Shown: positions 1 to 6,497, counted from the stretch's first letter. The stretch is 7,352 bases of DNA from Lachnospiraceae bacterium (GCA_009787745.1 WQST01000039.1:1-7352), one strand, 5' to 3'. Program-made: numbers and translations. The notes: generated by a model not told the origin, from the sequence alone.

Positions 1-1034
1 GCGCCGTTTTCTGGTGCTGGCTGACAGGAATCTTAGGAATGGCGACCGCCTACAGCGAGTGTTACCTAAGCATGATATACCGTAATCGCAGTAAAGACGG
101 CGTTTATCGCGGCGGGCCGATGTATGTATGGGAAAATGGGCTGAAAAATAAATCAATGGGCAAAGTATATGCCTTTCTCACCCTAATAACCGCCTTCGGT
201 GTCGGCTGTACCACCCAATCTAACTCGATGGCGCAAACCACCAAAATGAGCTTCGGCATTTCACCGCATATCGTCGGCTTTGCCGCCGCGATCATCGCAG
301 GACTGGTCATCATCGGCGGCGTTAAATCAATCGGGAAATTCTGCGTCCGCTTAGTCCCCGCCCTAGGCATTTTATACATGGGCGGATGCTTCGTTTTAAT
401 GTGGCTGTTTAAAGATGCCTTAGTCCCCGCTATTTTGATGATTTTAGAATATGCTTTCATGCCCAAAGCAATTTTCGGCGGCGCTATCGGCGCTTCATTT
501 ATGGCCGCCGCCCGTTATGGAATTGCCAGGGGATTATTTACCAATGAAGCCGGAATCGGAACCTCCGCCATCGCCGCCGCCGCCTCCGATACCCCTGACC
601 CTGTCAGGCAAGCTTATGTCTCCATGTCGGCTGTCTTTTGGGATACGGTCGTCATGTGTCTCGTCACGGGGCTTGTAATCGTCGCCAACATGATAAAAAA
701 TCCGGCTTCAATCCTCATGGTGAATGAAGCCGGGCTTACTGATGCCGCATTTATGTCATTACCGATTTTCGGTAATAGTTTCTTGACGGTTTGTTTGATT
801 GCATTCGGAATTGCGACGCTGATTGGCTGGTCTTATATGGGCGAACGCGCCGCTGAATATTTGACGGGTACAAAAGGAATACCGCTATACAAGGTCACTT
901 ATATCGTAATGATCTATATCGGTGCCGTTATACCGCTGAATGTCGTATGGCAATGTACCGATCTTATCAATGCCATGATGATTTTACCAAGTGTCGCGGC
1001 GCTTTATTTGCTTAATCGAAAAATAGCATGTTAA
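1..1034 (+). CDS. Alanine/glycine:cation symporter (AGCS family), 5'-truncated by window edge
   Basis: Integral membrane carrier predicted to import alanine or glycine with Na+ (or H+). The frame is open from base 3, so the ATG at 39 is an internal methionine and the true start lies outside the window; 343 residues are visible, against about 440-490 for the family, so roughly 100-130 N-terminal residues are missing. The visible part opens with AVFWCWLTGILGMATAYSE, which matches the AGCS signature (usually FWMW-L-x(4)-GMA; here the M is C), followed by the family's GGPMYVWENGL segment. Several hydrophobic spans follow, with the conserved small-residue stretch GLFTNEAGIGTSAIAAAA near 522-580 and a GERAAEYLTG loop near 840-870. 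The C-terminus (LLNRKIAC) ends some 20 residues sooner than I would expect for the family. Substrate cannot be told from sequence. It converges on comFB, with 5 nt between the stops and no hairpin terminator visible. Confidence 0.93.
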   Translation, partial: AVFWCWLTGILGMATAYSECYLSMIYRNRSKDGVYRGGPMYVWENGLKNKSMGKVYAFLTLITAFGVGCTTQSNSMAQTTKMSFGISPHIVGFAAAIIAGLVIIGGVKSIGKFCVRLVPALGILYMGGCFVLMWLFKDALVPAILMILEYAFMPKAIFGGAIGASFMAAARYGIARGLFTNEAGIGTSAIAAAASDTPDPVRQAYVSMSAVFWDTVVMCLVTGLVIVANMIKNPASILMVNEAGLTDAAFMSLPIFGNSFLTVCLIAFGIATLIGWSYMGERAAEYLTGTKGIPLYKVTYIVMIYIGAVIPLNVVWQCTDLINAMMILPSVAALYLLNRKIAC

Positions 1035-1039
1035 TCATA

Positions 1040-1315
1040 TTAATGCCGCGGCTTACTGCTGACGACTAATACTGCTTCCGTGACTGCCGCCGCCAAATCA
1101 ACCATCCGCTGATGAGACATCTCGCTAACGGAAGCGAAGATCGCCCCTTTATCGGTTACAACATATTGAGGCGGTAATTTATTAAGCGCGATCGCCATGA
1201 TATCAAGACGGCAATCACTGCATTCGCATATATCAAAAGAAGATATATTACGCTCCAAGTAACTCTTTACCCATTCTTCATTATAGTTACGCAACTTTCT
1301 ATTGCTTTCACTCAT
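1040..1315 (-). CDS. comFB: ComFB-family protein, probable cyclic-dinucleotide receptor
   Basis: A 91-residue soluble protein covering a whole ComFB (late competence development) domain. Diagnostic features are the N-terminal helix NYNEEWVKSYLER, a cysteine cluster C30-x-C32-xx-C35 directly followed by RLDIMAIALNKLPPQYVV (residues 36-53), and the ending KPRH. The cysteines suggest a bound metal. ComFB lies in the competence operon of Bacillus subtilis but comFA and comFC are not here, so a competence role is not implied by context. Family members in cyanobacteria and Bacillus have been reported to bind c-di-GMP or c-di-AMP; that role is inferred here and fits the probable c-di-GMP phosphodiesterase 3 kb away and the divergently transcribed chemoreceptor. 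The start is supported by a GGGGAAAG purine stretch about 9 nt upstream of the ATG. It is divergent from the chemoreceptor gene and convergent with the symporter. Confidence 0.9.
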   Translation of the reverse strand: MSESNRKLRNYNEEWVKSYLERNISSFDICECSDCRLDIMAIALNKLPPQYVVTDKGAIFASVSEMSHQRMVDLAAAVTEAVLVVSSKPRH

Positions 1316-1358
1316 GCCGGTACACTTTCCCCTTCATCAATGTGAGATTGCCGATAAC

Positions 1359-1403
1359 ATTATATTCCTACTTCATATTACCTTAGATTTAATAATATAT
1401 CAA
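1359..1403 (-). promoter_or_regulatory. Candidate promoter(s) for comFB
   Basis: Read on the minus strand, a TTGATA (1403-1398) is followed after 17 nt by TAATAT (1380-1375), an acceptable sigma-A pair. A perfect TATAAT (1364-1359) lies slightly downstream but has no good -35 at 16-18 nt. Either would give a leader of roughly 40-60 nt before the comFB ATG at 1315. The region is about 80% A+T, so chance matches are likely and the exact choice is uncertain. Confidence 0.35.
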
Positions 1404-1444
1404 TAAAATATTTACAAATATTGCAAATTTTAGAGTATTTTGAC

Positions 1445-1466
1445 TTTTTTTTGAATTTTTTTTGAA
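1445..1466 (+). repeat. Tandem 11-nt repeat, T8GAA x2, upstream of the chemoreceptor promoter
   Basis: Two perfect, adjacent copies of TTTTTTTTGAA. The T-tracts repeat every 11 bp, close to one helical turn, so they should add up to a bend. They end 18 bp before the -35 hexamer at 1485, in the zone where A/T-rich UP elements contact RNA polymerase. The repeat is seen directly; the bending or UP-element role is inferred. Confidence 0.5.
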
Positions 1467-1484
1467 TTTATCAAGACCTATTTA

Positions 1485-1513
1485 TTGACTATTTAGGTTG
1501 ATTATTATATAAT
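1485..1513 (+). promoter_or_regulatory. Sigma-A type promoter of the chemoreceptor gene
   Basis: TTGACT (1485-1490) and TATAAT (1508-1513) with a 17-nt spacer: one mismatch to the sigma-70/sigma-A consensus and ideal spacing. Initiation near 1519-1521 would give a leader of about 50 nt, ending in the strong Shine-Dalgarno GGAGGG (1555-1560) 9 nt before the ATG at 1570. The leader is too short for a c-di-GMP riboswitch. Use of the housekeeping sigma factor rather than a motility sigma (sigma-D/28, consensus TAAA-N15-GCCGATAA) is suggested because no good match to the latter is seen. Confidence 0.8.
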
Positions 1514-1569
1514 TTTTACAGAAGTATTGTGTGTCTTGTGTAACTTATTCATTTGGAGGGTAAATTAAT

Positions 1570-3297
1570 ATGAAATTCATCAAGAATCTTAAGATGTCAG
1601 TAAAGCTATTGGGATCTTTCCTTATTCTTATTGCAGCAATGGTTATCATTGGTGTTCTAAGTTTAATCAGCATGAAAACGCTAAACGAACATAGCAAAGA
1701 AATATACCGGAATAATTATCACGCGACGATGGCTGTTTTGGAAATGAAAGCCGCCATTAACTATGCCAGCGCATTTCTGGTTGACGTTATTGACCCGAAC
1801 ATGGCGTCTAATTTACAGAACAATTATACCGCTATTGATACGAACTCACAACATATGACCCAATACCTTAAAGATTATGAAGCACTAATCGAGGGTGTCG
1901 CCGTTGTTCAGGGATATTATGACTCACTTAATTCACTGCTCACTAATTACCGCAATACCAGAAGCACTATTTACAGCTATGTAAATGCAGGTAATTATGA
2001 GGATGCAATTGATTTATACCGCAATGCATTAGTCCGTAATACTGATGAAATACGTAATTTAATCGAAACAATGGTTGAGCACGAAGTATCCGGCGCCTCC
2101 CGGATGGTCGTCGATTCCAATAAAGCTTATGATAACAGCAGAACTACTACTATCACTATTATAGTCGCCCTATCAATCGTGGCTATCGGTTTGGGATTAT
2201 TCATCTCCGCATTGGTTTCTAATACGCTTAAGGACGCTTGTCAAGTCACGGACGCGATCGCGAAAGGTGATTTGACCGTCTCTATTCCCGAAGATATCAA
2301 AGCCCAGAACGAAGAATTCGGTAATTTAGCCAGAAACATTCAAGCAATGTTAGACAGCTTATTTTTCACCGTTTCCAATATCAGGAGTTCGACCGATATT
2401 TTGGGAGATTCGGTTGACAGCACCAACAAAACATTAAATGTATTAAATGACCGTATCACCGATACATCAGCGGCGACACAGGAACTTAGCGCGAATATGG
2501 AAGAGACGGGTTCAAGCGCTGAGGAAATGAACGCAACCGCTACCGAAATTGAACGCGCGGTCGAAACCGTCGCCGAGAAAGCTGAAGACGGCGCCAGTAA
2601 ATCCGCCGAAATCCATAATCGCGCCGCCGAACTTGGCAAGAGTGTTAACAACTCTATCGATAAATCCAATAATATCTTTAACGAAATCAAAAAAGCGCTG
2701 GAAAAAGCTTTGGAAGACTCAAAAGCCGTGGATGAAATCAATGCTCTTGCTGACGCGATTTTGGGAATTACCAGTCAAACGACCCTCCTTGCGCTAAATG
2801 CTTCTATTGAAGCCGCTAGGGCAGGCGAAGCGGGACGCGGATTTGCCGTTGTTGCTAATGAAATCAGTGCTTTGGCTGACAACTCCAAAAACACGGTTAC
2901 GCAAATTCAGGCAATCACTAAGGTTGTTATGGCAGCTGTCAGTGCATTGGCGTCAAGTTCAACCAATCTTCTGAACTTCGTTTCCGATGATGTTATGAAA
3001 GATTATCAGGACATGCTCAAAGCGGCTGATTCATATAACAGCGATGCAGTTTATATGAGTGATATGACCAGCGATTTAAGTGCCACTTCGGAAGAACTGC
3101 TCGCTTCTGTCCAAGTCCTGATGCGCGCTATCAACGAAGTCGCGGGAGCCGCGCAAGAAGGCGCCAGAACCACAGGCGTAGTAGCCGAACAAACCACCGA
3201 CATCTCCATCGAAACCCAAACCATCGTCGAAAACATGAAGAAAACAGACGATACCACCAAGCAACTGGCTCACTTGGTAGACAAATTCACCGTCTAA
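1570..3297 (+). CDS. Methyl-accepting chemotaxis protein (transmembrane chemoreceptor)
   Basis: A 575-residue chemoreceptor that senses a ligand outside the cell and controls the CheA/CheW kinase complex. A positively charged N-terminus precedes TM1 (about 11-34). An extracytoplasmic helical region (35-193, resembling a four-helix-bundle sensor) follows, then TM2 (194-217), a HAMP domain (about 215-267) and a long cytoplasmic coiled coil. The signalling tip is at 400-427: ITSQTTLLALNASIEAARAG then EAGRGFAVV, with E414, R417 and E420 conserved; the usual QTN is QTT, with T405 in place of N. Likely methylation sites are Q304/E305, E311/E312 and E508/E509. A segment after the tip (STNLLNF...DVMKDYQ...YNSDA, 464-493) is typical of Firmicutes receptors. 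There is no C-terminal CheR-binding pentapeptide. Ligand unknown. The gene is monocistronic, with its own promoter, a GGAGGG SD and a terminator; no che genes are nearby. Confidence 0.96.
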   Translation: MKFIKNLKMSVKLLGSFLILIAAMVIIGVLSLISMKTLNEHSKEIYRNNYHATMAVLEMKAAINYASAFLVDVIDPNMASNLQNNYTAIDTNSQHMTQYLKDYEALIEGVAVVQGYYDSLNSLLTNYRNTRSTIYSYVNAGNYEDAIDLYRNALVRNTDEIRNLIETMVEHEVSGASRMVVDSNKAYDNSRTTTITIIVALSIVAIGLGLFISALVSNTLKDACQVTDAIAKGDLTVSIPEDIKAQNEEFGNLARNIQAMLDSLFFTVSNIRSSTDILGDSVDSTNKTLNVLNDRITDTSAATQELSANMEETGSSAEEMNATATEIERAVETVAEKAEDGASKSAEIHNRAAELGKSVNNSIDKSNNIFNEIKKALEKALEDSKAVDEINALADAILGITSQTTLLALNASIEAARAGEAGRGFAVVANEISALADNSKNTVTQIQAITKVVMAAVSALASSSTNLLNFVSDDVMKDYQDMLKAADSYNSDAVYMSDMTSDLSATSEELLASVQVLMRAINEVAGAAQEGARTTGVVAEQTTDISIETQTIVENMKKTDDTTKQLAHLVDKFTV

Positions 3298-3323
3298 TCA
3301 GATTTACCCATATAACACGACTC

Positions 3324-3354
3324 AAAAGAGCAGGATTTTACTCCTGCTCTTTTT
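3324..3354 (+). terminator. Rho-independent terminator after the chemoreceptor gene (probably bidirectional)
   Basis: A perfect 12-bp stem, AAAAGAGCAGGA (3324-3335) with TCCTGCTCTTTT (3342-3353), and a 6-nt loop, ending in a run of five T. It starts 27 nt after the chemoreceptor stop. Because the 5' arm begins with AAAA, the reverse strand also ends its stem in TTTT, so it can terminate leftward transcription too, and may once have served the flagellin gene whose 3' end remains at 3376-3444. Confidence 0.92.
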
Positions 3355-3375
3355 AATATTATATTTAAGCATTAA

Positions 3376-3444
3376 TTACCTTAATAAAGCCAAAACACCC
3401 TCATTACTTTGATTTGCTTGCGCAAGCATAGCCTGGCCTGCTTG
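3376..3444 (-). pseudogene. hag: Flagellin gene remnant: C-terminal 22 codons plus stop
   Basis: Reading leftward from 3444 gives QAGQAMLAQANQ, then SNEGVLALLR, then TAA (3378-3376). This is the C-terminal end of bacterial flagellin, where the last helix of the D0 domain reads (I)LxQAGQAMLAQANQ...VLxLLR immediately before the stop. The match runs without a gap or frameshift to the natural stop codon. Upstream on the same strand the frame gives only Y-I-I-I-I and then a TAA stop at 3462-3460; no start codon, SD or further flagellin sequence is present, and the rest of the gene (normally about 250 or more residues) is absent. It therefore cannot make flagellin. The fragment converges on the chemoreceptor gene and shares its hairpin as a possible terminator. 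Likely origin is deletion of the 5' part of a flagellin copy; an assembly collapse between flagellin paralogues is an alternative. Confidence 0.82.
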
Positions 3445-3544
3445 GATAATTATGATATATTATATATCGGAAGCATATATTGAAAAATTTAGTATTTTTA
3501 TAGAAAAAGCGGACTATTTTATGAACCGGTAACCGCGTCTACGT

Positions 3545-3585
3545 AAAAATCGCCATTTTCCGTTAATATGCGGAAAACGACGATT
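3545..3585 (-). terminator. Probable terminator of the PDE-HAD operon
   Basis: An inverted repeat pairs 3548-3563 with 3570-3585: 14 of 16 positions pair (one as G-U), with a TAATAT loop and a clean core TTTTCCG/CGGAAAA. On the minus strand the stem runs directly into five T (complement of 3549-3545), 41 nt past the HAD stop codon. The two internal mismatches and AT content make it weaker than the chemoreceptor terminator. Confidence 0.55.
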
Positions 3586-3625
3586 CTAATTTCACATATA
3601 GGCCATAATTTTATTTATAACAGCT

Positions 3626-4276
3626 TCACGCAAGCCTCTTCACCGCCTCAATCACAACATCCCTCCCGGCAAAATCACTGCACAACATCCGCTTAAGGTC
3701 AAAATAACACTGCTGATAAGACTCAAACACAATCCCGGGAATACCAACATTCCGTGCCGCCCAAACATTCCTCTCCATATCATCAATAAAAACACACTCC
3801 GTCGGGTTAAGCCCATACCGATTAAGCAACAGCCGATAAATCTTGGAATCAGGTTTAATAATCTTCTCCTGATAAGACAAAACGGCTCCGTCAACAAGCG
3901 AAACAAAATCAAGTTCCTCTTTACAATCCCGCATCATCTTCCCAAAAATATTCGAGATAATATAAACCTTATATCCCTGCCCCTTAAGTTCATTAATCCA
4001 AGGAATCGTATAATCATAGCGGGCAATCATCCCGTTAAGATTATTATAAACGATATCAATTTCATCCGCGATAGAAGGATCATACAGTTTAAACGCCGCA
4101 ATAATCTCCTGCTCATTCATAATCCCATGGTCCATCTCCGACCATAACGGTCCAAGCACCGTACAAGCCGCCAATTTCCCATTGATTTCCTCACTGAATC
4201 CGAAACTTGCAAAAAAATCCTTCCACACAAACCCCGCCAAAACATTCCCAATATCAAATATAATATTCTTAATCAT
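3626..4276 (-). CDS. HAD-superfamily hydrolase, subfamily IA (YihX-like phosphatase)
   Basis: A 216-residue cytoplasmic phosphatase of the haloacid dehalogenase superfamily, complete for its class. Motif I is FDIGNVL with the nucleophile D8; the usual second Asp (DxD) is G10, as in E. coli YihX (alpha-glucose-1-phosphate phosphatase) and the related DxGN group. A helical cap follows (about 15-85). Motif II is YIISN with S108, motif III is K141 in IIKPD, and motif IV is FIDD with D165 and D166. All residues for phosphate transfer are thus present except the motif I acid/base position, which this subgroup naturally lacks. Its ATG lies inside the end of the upstream GGDEF-EAL gene, with an 8-nt overlap (ATGATTAA), so the two should be co-transcribed and translationally coupled. 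Substrate is unknown; a sugar phosphate is the family-based guess. Coupling to a c-di-GMP enzyme is unusual. Confidence 0.92.
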   Translation of the reverse strand: MIKNIIFDIGNVLAGFVWKDFFASFGFSEEINGKLAACTVLGPLWSEMDHGIMNEQEIIAAFKLYDPSIADEIDIVYNNLNGMIARYDYTIPWINELKGQGYKVYIISNIFGKMMRDCKEELDFVSLVDGAVLSYQEKIIKPDSKIYRLLLNRYGLNPTECVFIDDMERNVWAARNVGIPGIVFESYQQCYFDLKRMLCSDFAGRDVVIEAVKRLA

Positions 4277-6341
4277 GAGCCACCTCTATTTCCGACAAAA
4301 ATTCATCTATCTGTTCCGAAAGCACCGGGCGCGAAAAATAGTAACCCTGCAAAAGGTCACAGCCATACTCCTCTAATAACGAAATCTGCTCCGTGGTTTC
4401 AACCCCTTCGGCAGTGATCGAAAGATTAAGGTCACGTGCCAAAGAAATAATCGTCCGTAAAATCGAAGCTGACGAATTGTTTCCCGAAACATCAAGTAAA
4501 AATTCCCGGTCAATTTTTAGATTGTCAAGCGGAATCCGCTTCAAATAACTAAGCGAAGAATAACCTGTGCCGAAATCATCAAGTGAGACCCTGATTCCTA
4601 AATCGCGAAGTTCCGATAAACATTCCGTCATTTGCACAATATCCGAAATAAAAATACTCTCCGTCAGTTCAATAACAAGCGCAGAATAAGGAACCTTATA
4701 CATCGTCACAAGTTCTTTCACCCGTTCAACAAATCCGAGCGAAACGAACTGAATATACGAAACATTTACTGAAACATAGAAATTGGGGTCAAATGAAATC
4801 CATTTACGCAGATGCTTTAGTGATTCTTCCATGACAAAATCACCAATCGCGATAATCAAACCTATTTCTTCCGCAATAGGGATGAAGCGCATCGGAGAAA
4901 TAATCCCTTTCTCAGGATGCACCCAACGAACAAGCGCTTCACAACCAATCGGTTTCTTGGTCTTATTAAGAATTATGGGTTGGAAATATACGGTAAACTC
5001 TTTATTTTCAACTGCTTTATGTAATTCATACGATAAAGTTAATAACTCATCGGTATCTTTGCGGATATCATTGTTAATGATACAAATACTGCTACGCCCA
5101 TCTTGTTTAGCGCGTTGAAGGGCAATTTCCGCATCCTGTAAGTGAATGCCCAGACGGTGAATATCAATTTTTTCCTCGCCGGGAACCGTAATGCCGATCT
5201 TAAACGCTAGGAAAAAGTCATTTCCGCCTTCAACCACAGGTTTACGGAAACTGGTGATAATGTCCTCGGCAACTTTTTGCAAGCGTTCTTGATCGTCAAC
5301 ATTATCAAAAACAATCAGGAACTCATCACCATTGACGCGGGCAATAATCTCACTTTTACATAGTTCCGTCAAACGCCGCGATGCCTGATAAAGAACGCGG
5401 TTGCCGCGATCATGCCCGAAAGCTTCATTGACATTACTGAAACCTGCGATATCAAGAACCATAAAGGCGGGATATCTGAGCCTGATTCCGTCAATTCGTT
5501 TCGCGAAGATATCTTTTACATAACCCATTCGGTAAAGACCCGTCATATCATCGCGGTAAGCCATATCCCAAAGGCGCTTTTCCATTTTCTTCTGTTCATT
5601 GATGTTAATCGAAACACCGTATACGATGCCTTGGTCGCGATCAAAAAATTTACCGCGGATATTATACCAGAATGACTCGCCGTTAGCACCGTCGAAATTA
5701 AGGATAATGGAGAGCATCTCTCTGGTACCTGCCTCAAGCTCCGCAATTTGTTCCTTAATTTCGTCTACATATGGCGCTAAAACGGTTTCGGCAAAAGTCG
5801 AAAACTTATAGTCCCAATTGGTTCCGCTTAATCCCGTCATCTTATAAAATTCTTCGCCGAACCATATAAAATCTGTTTCTCTCTGGTATTCCCATCTAAC
5901 TGCGTTAGCACACTCAAGGGCAAAATTAATCTTAAACTGTGATAAACGTAAATCTGTAATATTTTCAACCATCTCTTGTTCGGTCAGATTGGAAATGCGC
6001 ACTTCCTGCGCTGACCAAATCAAGTACTCGCCGTCCTCAACCATTCGGCAACGCAGATATGTATCGATACTGTCGCCGCTCTTCGTATTGAGCGGAATAA
6101 TTATCGTTTCCGAGACGCCCTGAGACATCGCATCTTGCATAAGCCCTTCCAATGACGGAAAGGTCCATTCCGAAAAAATCCGGAAATGAATAGTGTTCGA
6201 ATTACGGCACTCTTCTTCGGTATATTTAAAAATATCATAAAAAGCTTTACTGGCGGTTACAAAAGTTTTATTGCAATCCGTCAGTATCTCTACAGTTATT
6301 GAATGCTGTAAATACTTTTCTAAATTTTTCGTATCAGCCAT
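4269..6341 (-). CDS. PAS-PAS-GGDEF-EAL protein, probable c-di-GMP phosphodiesterase
   Basis: A 690-residue soluble signalling protein. Order: a PAS-like domain (about 10-112), a second PAS with its PAC end (about 135-255, ending in YGVSININEQKK), GGDEF (about 256-422) and EAL (about 432-685). In GGDEF the signature is NGDEF (337-341); relative to PleD the lysine of DxDxFK is S302, the GHxxGD aspartate is N314, and the I-site RxxD is CKSE, so cyclase activity and product inhibition look lost. D297, N305 and D339 remain, so GTP sensing is possible. EAL keeps E468, N526, E558, E561, D588, D589, K609, E645, E648 and Q665, with spacings equal to those of the RocR catalytic residues, so hydrolysis of c-di-GMP to pGpG is expected. 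The ATG has AGGA 7 nt upstream and a good promoter. The gene overlaps HAD by 8 nt. The sensed signal is unknown. Confidence 0.95.
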   Translation of the reverse strand: MADTKNLEKYLQHSITVEILTDCNKTFVTASKAFYDIFKYTEEECRNSNTIHFRIFSEWTFPSLEGLMQDAMSQGVSETIIIPLNTKSGDSIDTYLRCRMVEDGEYLIWSAQEVRISNLTEQEMVENITDLRLSQFKINFALECANAVRWEYQRETDFIWFGEEFYKMTGLSGTNWDYKFSTFAETVLAPYVDEIKEQIAELEAGTREMLSIILNFDGANGESFWYNIRGKFFDRDQGIVYGVSININEQKKMEKRLWDMAYRDDMTGLYRMGYVKDIFAKRIDGIRLRYPAFMVLDIAGFSNVNEAFGHDRGNRVLYQASRRLTELCKSEIIARVNGDEFLIVFDNVDDQERLQKVAEDIITSFRKPVVEGGNDFFLAFKIGITVPGEEKIDIHRLGIHLQDAEIALQRAKQDGRSSICIINNDIRKDTDELLTLSYELHKAVENKEFTVYFQPIILNKTKKPIGCEALVRWVHPEKGIISPMRFIPIAEEIGLIIAIGDFVMEESLKHLRKWISFDPNFYVSVNVSYIQFVSLGFVERVKELVTMYKVPYSALVIELTESIFISDIVQMTECLSELRDLGIRVSLDDFGTGYSSLSYLKRIPLDNLKIDREFLLDVSGNNSSASILRTIISLARDLNLSITAEGVETTEQISLLEEYGCDLLQGYYFSRPVLSEQIDEFLSEIEVAHD
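4280..4287 (-). promoter_or_regulatory. Internal Shine-Dalgarno for the HAD gene, inside the PDE coding end
   Basis: On the minus strand AGAGGTGG lies 3-5 nt before the HAD ATG (4276-4274), within the last codons of the upstream gene, whose TAA (4271-4269) is overlapped by that ATG. A ribosome finishing the PDE gene would be placed to restart on the HAD gene. This also fixes the HAD start. Confidence 0.7.
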
Positions 6342-6390
6342 AGTATTTTCCTGATTTAATCTCGTGACATAAAATTACAATATCTTAACT

Positions 6391-6419
6391 ATTATAGCAT
6401 CATTACGAAAAATTGTAAA
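6391..6419 (-). promoter_or_regulatory. Sigma-A type promoter of the PDE-HAD operon
   Basis: On the minus strand, TTTACA (6419-6414), 17-nt spacer, TATAAT (6396-6391): one mismatch overall from consensus. Initiation near 6384 would give a leader of about 43 nt before the ATG at 6341, with CAGGA as the Shine-Dalgarno. It allows expression independent of the upstream lyase gene, although no clear terminator separates the lyase from this promoter, so some read-through is possible. Confidence 0.75.
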
Positions 6420-6460
6420 GTGAAAAACGCTTTATTACAGCCTCTTCGAACGTATTTTTT

Positions 6461-6497
6461 GCACTATATTGCCAAATTATAGCATTATATTGTCAAA
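6461..6497. repeat. Two tandem 16-bp repeats with 21-bp period
   Basis: GCACTATATTGCCAAA (6461-6476) and GCATTATATTGTCAAA (6482-6497) agree at 14 of 16 positions, both differences being C/T. The 21-bp period is two helical turns, so both copies would face the same side of DNA. The second copy runs over the lyase stop codon (6495-6493), and the pair lies about 40-80 bp upstream of the -35 of the PDE promoter, a placing that suits an activator or other regulator. Seen directly; function inferred. Confidence 0.45.

Larger units (their letters stand above)
3298..3625. other. Gene-poor gap between the chemoreceptor and the HAD gene
   Basis: This 328-nt gap contains no intact gene I can defend. 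It holds the chemoreceptor terminator (3324-3354), a flagellin 3' fragment on the minus strand (3376-3444), a perfect 15-bp odd palindrome gatatatTatatatc (3454-3468) just beyond the broken end of that fragment, and a hairpin likely ending the leftward operon (3545-3585). Bases 3469-3544 show nothing beyond AT-rich DNA and a small CGGT-rich patch. Confidence 0.7.

Noticed and set aside
104..466. Minus-strand ORF inside the symporter gene, and similar ORFs opposite or within the chemoreceptor, PDE and lyase genes
   Set aside because: Shadows of strongly supported genes; their translations resemble no protein family and they lack ribosome binding sites.
1514..1569. Possible c-di-GMP riboswitch in the chemoreceptor leader
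   Set aside because: The predicted leader is only about 50 nt and lacks the conserved GEMM elements; too short for the fold.
3452..3532. A 26-codon + strand ORF (starts MIYYISEAY, ends ADYFMNR)
   Set aside because: No good SD (only a weak GGA), it lies in AT-rich DNA after a strong terminator, and I recognise no family. Chance is more likely.
3535..3610. A minus-strand open stretch reading IRIVVFRILTENGDFYVDA before a stop
   Set aside because: It looks protein-like but has no start or SD, runs straight through the likely terminator hairpin, and is only about 30 codons long; not flagellin sequence.
6461..6483. Terminator after the lyase gene
   Set aside because: Only a 5-bp CTATA/TATAG stem can form and there is no T-run on the minus strand side; not convincing.
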